This document shows, in pieces, positions 56,681 to 64,000 of a DNA stretch of 64,000 nucleotides. Numbering within the stretch: the stretch's first letter is position 1; every line of letters begins with the position of its first letter. The position numbers and the translations under genes are program-made. The notes beneath the pieces were generated by a model, which worked only from the letters and a program-made list of their open reading frames with translations, was not told the DNA's origin and made no database searches. The stretch is from Hericium rajendrae (Eukaryota > Basidiomycota > Agaricomycetes > Russulales > Hericiaceae), in NCBI GenBank assembly GCA_033439255.1, contig CM065879.1, positions 3,540,501-3,604,500 on the forward strand. Direction: 5' to 3'.

Positions 56681-57986
56681 TGGAGAAATTACGGCAAGCG
56701 ACGACTACGTGGTCGTCGTTGGCTAGGACGGGGAGAACGGAGAAGAAGAGATGCGGAGCCCGAGAACAAACGGATGGTTGGTGTATAATAGGGCAAGCGA
56801 CAGCGTGGCCACGCGCTGATGGGGAAGACCGACCCCACAGAGCTTAGACTTACGGGGAACGTGAAGGCTGTGCGTCGACAACGTGTTGGGCGGCGACGTC
56901 GGGGACGACGACGACGAGGTGGGGAAGGAAGACGAAGGAGGAGGCGGGAGTTGTGGACAAAGAGGGAATGTTGAGCTGAGGCCGAGAGCGCCGGACGCGT
57001 GCTGATAGAGGCCCCGTGCGAACTGATCTCAACAACATTTTATCTTCTTTTTTTCCATCTTGCCTTCTGCTATTCCTTCTCCTAAGAACAGGCACGTATT
57101 GCGCGTTCAATTGCCTTGAACCAGCCAGCGAGACGTGCCCTAACGCCAGAAATAACGTTCAGCTCTATCTGGCTCCGTGCACAGACCGGAAGTTACGAAC
57201 ATCTGCTGTTCATCAACAGGTTTGATAACATGTTAGTAAGTAGTTAACTATCCAGAGTAACTCAGAATGGAGGAAGCATCTGTGAGCAATTGCTGAAATA
57301 AAGGCCCGTCTCCCTGAGGTCAAACAGCTCAGAGCCTTCCGTTTGAACAGGCGCGGTGTACACGCACGTTCGTCCACCTCAGAAGACCTGGACTATCAGA
57401 TTTAGTACAACTGACTTGATCTCCGGAAAGGAGTCATATGCACATACGGAGCAGCAAGGCATCATTATCATTATGGTAGGTCGCCAACGGTAGCCACTCA
57501 GCACCTGCAACTCGAATCTTGCAATTTCATGTTTCAAGTGATTTGCGCCATTGCGCACTCGCTCGATCGTCGGCGCTCATCGCCAACGATCCTTAGCCTC
57601 CCTTTAAGGCAGAGTAGAAGAATACTCAAACCATCGTGCCTCACGATCGTTTCATCTGACGCGACCCCTCGTGCCCGAAGTTAGAGATGCCGAAGCCCTG
57701 CGCGGTGTAGGTTTTCTCCTGTTCTCGTGAGCTTTCTCCATATCCCTTAGCGGTGAGGAAATTTTTCCATCGTGATAACGTGTGTTGTGTTTCGTAGTCA
57801 GCAATTGGTTAGCGACAGATCAGATGGATGATTTTCCTCAGAGATTTGTGGGATTATACCACGTTTCAGAAAGTTCTCTGGAAAATCCACGAATCTTACT
57901 TCGATCCAAATATACTCATCTCAAATACACATTGTACATTTTCGCTTTGACGTCGTCTTTTAGTTAGCACACAGATCGCCGCATCC
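56681..57986. other. 1.3-kb intergenic (kinase promoter side)
   Basis: No supported gene. The left part includes the kinase 5' region; a C/T-rich stretch (tcttctttttttccatcttg, about 57045) lies on the plus strand. Nothing recognisable was seen to 57986. Confidence 0.45.
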
Positions 57987-59897
57987 TTACACTTGCAGCT
58001 CTGCCTTGCCGCCCTGCTGCACGCCCGCCTTGAGCTCCTCGTCCGCCAACGCCGGCTCCACCCAGTCCTTCAGGAATGTGTCGACCTGCTGGGGCGCCCG
58101 CCCGATGAACGACTGCGGATCGAGCAGGGCATCGAGCTCGCCCTTGATCGGGTCGAAGTACGGGTCCGCCTTCACGCGCTCGATGAGGTCGTTCTCCAGC
58201 CCGAGCTGCTTCACCTGATGCGCCGCTTCCTGCGACAGCACCTGCCACGCCAATGCATCAGCACACCATAAAACACACACTCAAGATGCGGCACACACTC
58301 GGATCTTCTCGTGCGCCTCCTGGCGGTCCCCGCCCTTCTTCACGAGCGCCATGATGATGTTCTCCGTCGCCATGAACGGCAGCTCCTGCGCGATGCGCCG
58401 CGCGATCACGCGCGGGTACACGACGAGCCCTCGCTCACGTTCTGCAGCGTCGTCAGCACGATGTCCGCGGTGAGGAACGCCTCGGGCAGCGTGATGCGCC
58501 GGTTCGCGCTGTCGTCGAGCGTGCGCTCGAACCACTGCACGCTCGCCGTCATCAGCGCGTTCTGGTGCAGTACCATCATGTGCCGCGCGAGGCTGCAGAT
58601 GCGCTCGGAGCGCATCGGGTTGCGCTTGTAGGCCATCGCGGAAGAGCCGATCTGGGTCGATTCGAAAGGCTCTTCGACTTCCTGTCGTACAGTGAATATA
58701 CAGTCCGCAGGACAAAATGACAGTATTTACCTTGAGGTTCGCTAATAGGCGCAGATCGGTCGCGATCTTATGCGCTGTGGCTCCAAGCGAGGCGAGGGGC
58801 GCGAGGACATCGATGTCGATCTTCCTCGAGTACGTCTGTGAAGTGACCGGGTACGCGTAGGAGAACCCAGACAGCTTTGTAACCAATCGGTCGAGCTCTT
58901 CGACCTGTGTGCTTCTGAGTATCCTGAATAGACGTTATCACAAAATAGCCCACTTTTTCGTGGTCGCCGTCGAACAGAGAGAGAAAGCTGGCCTGCGTGC
59001 CGGTGGTGCCCTTCACACCACGGAAGCCAACGTCGTCTCGTGCACGCTTGATGTTCCGCAGGTCCCACAAGAGCTCCTGTGAACGCACGTTCATTTCTGC
59101 TCAAGAGTCTGCGACAAGAAGATCCACCTGCAGCCACAGCGTCGCCCGCTTCCCGACAGTCGTGAGCTGCGCAGGCTGGAAGTGCGTGAACCCCAGCGTG
59201 GCAGGTCGCGGTACTGCTTCGCGAACGCAGCAAAGCGGTCGATGACGACCGCCAGCTTCGACAGCACCATCGTCAGCGCCGTGCGGATGAAATTAGATCC
59301 GCGTTGCTGCAAGACTCATAAGCACGGTGAGAAGAGATGAAGCAGAGGTGAATTACTCGGTGACATAGCACGACGTTGCACCAAGGCTATCTACGCATGA
59401 GCTCGGCCTGAAACGCGTCTGCGGGTCCGCTCACTGGATGATGCCGGCCGCGGAGGGCGCGACCTGTCCGAAGGTGTGGACGTGCGCCATCACGTCGTGG
59501 CGCCGCTTTTTCTCCTCTTCGGCAGCAATCTCGAACTGTTTCACGTCGAGATGCTGAAGGAGCAGGATTGAGCGGAGGCGGGGCAGAGAGGGGAAACCAC
59601 GGACGAGATTGGCTTTCATCTCCTCGATGGCTTTGTCGGGGATGGGCAGGCCAAGCTGCTTTTCGCCAATGGCGAGATTGAGCCAAAGTTTCCGCCATGT
59701 GTAGAAGCGGTTCTGTTTGATGGCATAGTTTGAGTGCAGGTTCTGAACGCGATCGGAAAATGCTATACCTCGGCGGAGAACAGATGGGCCATTTCTTTGC
59801 TCGCATAGCGGCTGAAAATCAGGTCAGTAAAATACAATCCATGATAAGAGTTAATTTACCTCGAGAGGGGCGTCTGATAGGTGTTGTACGCCTCCAT
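57987..59897 (-). CDS. ADE13: Adenylosuccinate lyase
   Basis: Cleaves SAICAR and adenylosuccinate to release fumarate in purine biosynthesis. The start ATG at 59897 gives [12 protein letters not shown]; an in-frame ATG at 59930 would add 11 residues. Exons give [54 protein letters not shown] (catalytic His region), [60 protein letters not shown], the fumarase/lyase signature [37 protein letters not shown] and [20 protein letters not shown], ending GKAELQV at 57987. Several introns. One base is missing near 59200, between RDLP and TLGFTHFQ. Expected about 480 residues. It is divergent from LHS1 with only about 190 bp between the starts. Confidence 0.93.
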
Positions 59898-60085
59898 GGT
59901 GATCGTCGATGTCGAGGAGCTAATCTGCATTGAATGAGATTGAAAGATCGTATAGATCTACGCGAAAGAGATAAGATAACGTTACAGATGAGAGTGACGT
60001 GGCTTTATACGCTGGCTAGCGCTGGTTTCTCCTTCGCTATAACACTTTCGTAGATGCCCTCGCCACGTCCTAGACATTGACCAGC

Positions 60086-62999
60086 ATGTCCGCCATTCGC
60101 CCTCGGCTGGCGTTACTGTCTCTTCTCTTTGTCTCCTTTTTCTGTACCAGCCTCGTCCGCGCTGCCAATGTACTCTCCATCGACTATGGCGCCGACTATA
60201 TCAAGGCGTCGGTCATGAAGCCAGGCCTGCCGTTCGACGTCCTGCTCAACAAAGACTCGAAACGCAAGATCCAGTCGGCCATCGCGTGGAAGAACGGCGA
60301 ACGCCTCATCGGCCAGGATGCCTTCAATCTCGTGAGTGGTTTTTCCGCAGCGCATCAAGCCGTCAGTTGACCCCGCCCACACCCAGGCGAGCCGCTTCCC
60401 GCAGGACACCTTCACGTCGCTCAAGTACCTCCTCGGCGCGCCCGCCCACGCGGAAGTCCTGCACTACTACAACACGATCTCGACCTCCACGCTCGTCGCC
60501 ACCACGCGCTTCACCGCCGGCATCCCCAAGCCGGGCGGCAAGACCTGGGAAATCGAGGAGCTCGTCGCGCACCAGCTCGCGTACGTGAAGCAGCTCGCGC
60601 AGGATGCCGCGGGCGAGCCCGTTACGGACGTCGTGCTCACCGTGCCGGCGTTTTGGACGCAGTTCGAGCGCGATGCGCTCGCGGACGCCGTCGAGATCGC
60701 GGGTCTGCGCCTGCTCACGCTCGTCAGCGACGGCGGCGCCGTCGCAGTCAACTATGCCATGACGCGCGCGTTCCCCGAGCCCGAGCGCCACATCATCTTC
60801 GACGCCGGCGCGAGCTCGACGCGCGCGACGGTTGTCACCATCGCGTCGGGCGAGGGCAAGGGTCGCGCGGCGAAGGACGCGACGTTTATAAATGTGAACG
60901 GCATTGGGTACGATCGCATCGTGGGCGGCACGGAGCTCGACCGGCGCCTGCGCGACATCCTTATCGCTGCATTCCAGGAGAAGCACCACAAGTCGATACG
61001 GGAGGACAAGAAGGCGATGGCGAAGCTGTGGAAAGAGGCCGGGCGTGTTAAAGCAATTTTGAGCGCCAACGCGGACGCAACGGCTAGTGTGCGTTCGCTT
61101 TCTATAAAATCATCATTTGCCGCTGGCTGAATCCTCTCCAGATAGAGAGTTTGGCTTACGACATAGACTTCAAGACCAGAGTAACGAGGAAGCATTTGAG
61201 AATGCCTGCGCGGACATCAAAGACCGTTTTGCGGAGCCCATTTACGACGCGTTGGCCCAGGCCAACCTGACTCTTGTGCGTCATTCTATCTCACTGACTA
61301 CCGCTGCTTGGCTGACCCGGACTGAAGAATGATATCAAATCTGTCATATTGACCGGGGCGCGTCTAGAACGCCACTGGTGCAGGCCGCCGTAAAGGCCGC
61401 CGTCGGGCAGTACGTTGTCAATCTCTTTCCCCCATTAATATCCTGATCCCATTTTTCAGGGAGAAAATCGCACAGAATGTCAACGCGGACGAAGCCGCCG
61501 TTCTCGGGGCTGCTCTGCACGGCGCAGTGCTCAGCAGGCAGTTCCGCACCAAGGACATCCGCCTGACGGATATCAACCCTCACGACATCCAGCTGACATA
61601 TCTCTCCGAGACGAAGACCGAGGGCCCATCCGTTCGCCCGCGGACGATCACATCAATGCATTCCCGGCGGGCTCCAAACTTGGCACGAAAAAGACCCTGA
61701 CGTTCAAGCGCAAGGATGATTTTTCGATCGCGTTCCAGTACAAGGAGGCTCCTGCCCCGTCAGTCTATGCCCCATCGTCGCGCATATAGTCGTGTTTTCT
61801 AATCCGCGGACAAACAGAGACTTCCCCATCGAGCTTCTCGAAGCGAAAATTAGCGGTGTGAAAGAGGCATTCGGCAATCTCACCGAGAAGGGTGCCATCG
61901 AGCCCGTCGTCAAAGCCACGATCCTGCTCTCCGAATCCGGCTTCGTTTCCGTCCCCGAGGTAATCGCATCTGGGGAGCTCAAGGACGACTCCATCACCGG
62001 TAAGTTATCCTGCCCCGCCCTCCACATTGTATTTATTCCGCGCAGGGAAATTGAAGAGTTTCTTTGGCGAAGGCTCGTCGTCTGACAAGAGCGAGGACAC
62101 AACGGAAACCTCGGCAGCGTCGCCGTCGAAGAAGGCGGCCGCGACGCCGAAGGAGACGTCGGTCCCCCTCAACGTGACGGTCAAGTTCACGTCCGTCGCG
62201 CCCATGGCGCTCGACGACAAGCGCGAGGCGCGCCAACGGTACTTACCTCGTCAATCGCCGGTGTTTCACACGCTGATCCTGCAAACACAGGCTGCTGAAG
62301 ATCGAGATCGAGGAGAACGTCCGCGCGCAGCGCGAAGAGGCGCACAACGGGCTCGAAAGCTACCTCTACCGCCTGCGCGACACGCTCCAGAGCGACGTAC
62401 AGCACCCGTTCATGAAGTGCTCGAAGGAGACAGAGCGCGCCGCGCTCGCGCAGCAGCTCGACGCCGTCGAGACGTGGTTCCACGAGAACGCGGAGCACGC
62501 GGACACGCGCGCGCTGCGCGAGCAGTCCGCCGCGCTCGAGGCGCTCGAGCGGCCCATCGCGCACCGCTACACGGAGATCGAGGAGTTCCCCCGCGCGCTC
62601 AACAACTCGCAGATGTGGAACTGGCAGACGCGGCTGTTCCTCACGGACGCGAGGCAGAACCTCACGCAGGAGGAGGCGAGCGGCGCGGTGGGGAAGTATT
62701 CGCGGGAAGAGCTCGACGCGCTGAGCGCACGCTGAAGGAGCACGAGCGCTGGTTGAATGAGTGGGTCGAGAAGCAGAAGGCGGTGAAGATGAATGAGGAT
62801 CCGGTGATTGAGACGAGCGAGATGCGCGAGCGCGCGGGGAAGCTCGAGAAGCACCTGCAGCAGCTCGTGTTCAAGAAGCCGCCGAAGGTGCGCAAGACGA
62901 GTGCGAGCGCCAGCGCGAGCAACTCGGGTGCGGCGCCGGAGGGGAGCGGGGCGGGCTCGGCGGGCGGCCGTAGTACCGAAGGGGCATGATGAATTGTAG
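60086..62999 (+). CDS. LHS1: ER-lumenal Hsp70-like chaperone (Lhs1/HYOU1/GRP170)
   Basis: Nucleotide-exchange factor and holdase for ER BiP. The start at 60086 gives signal peptide MSAIRPRLALLSLLFVSFFC, then VLSIDYGADYIKASVMKPG (ATPase phosphate-1 motif), DVVLTVPAFWTQFERDALAD, RHIIFDAGASSTRATVVTIA, GYDRIVGGTELDRRLRDIL, DIKSVILTGGASRTPLVQAA and NADEAAVLGAALHGAVLSRQ. The substrate-binding part has IELLEAKISGVKEAFGNLTE, an acidic/Ser/Lys loop, and a long helical C-domain (RAQREEAHNGLESYLYRLRD). Introns lie near 60330-60386, 61088-61141, 61274-61330, 61411-61459 and elsewhere. The open frame would end GGRSTEGA at 62989, but a one-base change near 62930-62970 leads to VVPKGHDEL with stop at 62999, the expected ER-retention signal. 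Another break is near 61640. Confidence 0.92.
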
Positions 63000-63608
63000 A
63001 GTTCCTGAGGTAAATTAATTTATGCATATGATACCACGCTGAGAAGGCGGTCGTTGGGGATATCCGAGCAAGGCGATCGATAAGTTGGTAAGTACGTCCA
63101 ACATCTGTGTGATGATAATCGAAGTACCTCCGACTCGTTCCATGCTCGTCTCCATGACTTTATAATATCAAATTGATCATCTACAGCCGCCGGAAAGAAA
63201 ACAGAGAAAGAGAGAACGTGCGGGTGACGTCTTGCAAGACTTGTAGGTCATTTGGAAGGTAAGCAACTTTCCACGTGTATGAGTCGTGGTAAGTATTCAC
63301 GACCTGCGTTGCGATTGTAGGACGTCACTGGCTTCCCCTCGTGAGACCTGTCGGAGTCACTGGGGCCTCAATGTTAATTACCTACGGATGATCATCTTAT
63401 CATGACTACAGTGGAACATATCAAATATCCGCCATGACTCGCGTGCGTTCATTGTTCACTAACCGAGACCTGTTCCAGCCATAAATACGCCATTGTCTAC
63501 AGACTGCGTGTGCCACACAACCGCTGAACCTCCCCCTCGCAGGTGGCCCTACTTATCCTTCGAATACGCCATTCTCATCCTCATCCGACAAGAACCCCAG
63601 CGACGGAA
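63000..63608. other. Intergenic before third 'MGQYW' gene
   Basis: No gene up to the conserved promoter module at 63429-63487. The 3' flank of LHS1 is AT-richer than the genes. Confidence 0.45.
63429..63487 (+). promoter_or_regulatory. Conserved promoter module of 'MGQYW' copy C
   Basis: Begins ccgccatgactcgc and ends ccagccataaata, 59 bp in total as in copies A and B; TATA to ATG is about 122 bp. Confidence 0.75.
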
Positions 63609-64000
63609 ATGGGACAGTATTGGGATCTCATCAACATCGACGCACACACGCATTGGGGCATTTGGGCAAGCTTCGGAGAATGCATTCTGTCCTTCCCAAG
63701 AGGCTGAACAACATGCTTCGGATCAAGCAGGTCTCGCTCCTAGCCGAACCAGACCCCGTTAAGCTGCGTGAGATCCTGAAGGCCGTTGGCGTCCCCGATG
63801 AAACGGCTGTAGGTAGCGACCATCATTCGTAAGTCTGTGAATCTTTATGACTTTCATTCACTTCTGACAGCCACCGATCGACAGAACCCCGGTCTTCGAC
63901 AGACTTTCCACAGAGATGGTTGACGCAGTGATCGACCACATCGAACATAATGTGCTCGACATGATCTGCTTCAGCCTCTGCAGCAGACGCCTCTGGAAGA
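63609..64000 (+). CDS. 'MGQYW' F-box-like protein, copy C (cut by window end)
   Basis: The start ATG at 63609 reads MGQYWDLINIDAHTH, then (after frame changes near 63650 and 63700) GECILSFP, NNMLRIKQVSLLAEPDPVKL and REILKAVGVPDETAVGSDHH. A short intron at about 63829-63885 follows, and then TPVFDRLSTEMVDAVIDHIE, NVLDMICFSLCSRRLWK to the edge. Same family as copies A and B about 18 kb away, on the opposite strand; only the N-terminal part is in the window. Function is unknown. Confidence 0.8.

Noticed and set aside
60363-61195. Minus-strand frames of up to 208 codons inside LHS1
   Set aside because: They are shadows of the strongly conserved Hsp70 ATPase domain on the plus strand.

Overview
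The window is nuclear DNA from a filamentous basidiomycete, most likely a wood-decay Agaricomycete (Polyporales-like). The evidence is GC-rich coding sequence cut by many 45-75 bp GT-AG introns, CT-rich core promoters with TATA boxes, a F-box/'MGQYW' gene family, A1 aspartic proteases, a GH20 hexosaminidase, a thaumatin-like protein, a P450 and a COMT-type O-methyltransferase. Species cannot be fixed from sequence alone. One tRNA gene was found (intron-bearing tRNA-Lys) and no rRNA.

Layout. 0.6-5.4 kb: malate dehydrogenase (-) divergent from a mitochondrial-type PPR protein (+). 5.5-7.2 kb: F-box protein (-). 7.8-12.4 kb: two secreted cell-wall enzymes in the same orientation (GH20 hexosaminidase, thaumatin-like protein) that share a diverged upstream block. 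13-14.4 kb: two relics of aspartic proteases. 14.9-17.8 kb: APC-type amino acid/GABA permease (-). 18.4 kb: tRNA-Lys. 18.7-23.5 kb: two divergent aspartic proteases. 24.6-26.2 kb: Ish1/Msc1 stress protein, with a duplicated fragment at 31.1-31.6 kb. 26.2-29.5 kb: gene-poor, with a palindromic MITE at 28.9-29.06 kb. 29.5-30.4 kb: four-span membrane protein. 32.2-38.0 kb: divergent P450 and O-methyltransferase. 39.8-41.3 kb: gpd (GAPDH). 41.7-46.8 kb: a roughly 2.3 kb tandem segmental duplication of F-box pseudogene plus 'MGQYW' gene; a third 'MGQYW' copy runs off the right end. 48.3-50.0 kb: two adjacent minisatellites, one with a 20-bp monomer organised into a 180-bp higher-order repeat. 50.6-52.4 kb: H2C2 zinc-binding protein. 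53.0-56.7 kb: KIN4/KIN1-like kinase. 58.0-59.9 kb: adenylosuccinate lyase. 60.1-63.0 kb: ER Hsp70 LHS1/HYOU1.

Two themes cut across the window. First, many coding regions, including housekeeping genes (gpd, ADE13, LHS1, kinase), are broken by single-base frame changes, several at short homopolymers. This looks more like uncorrected long-read consensus error than real gene loss, so 'pseudogene' calls here are made only where there are also stops, deletions or truncation. Second, local duplication is frequent: protease, Ish1, F-box and 'MGQYW' copies, shared promoter blocks, and satellites. The strongest unexplained signals are the 180-bp higher-order minisatellite, the strictly spaced promoter module shared by all three 'MGQYW' genes, and two microexons (5 nt in gpd, 8 nt in mdh).
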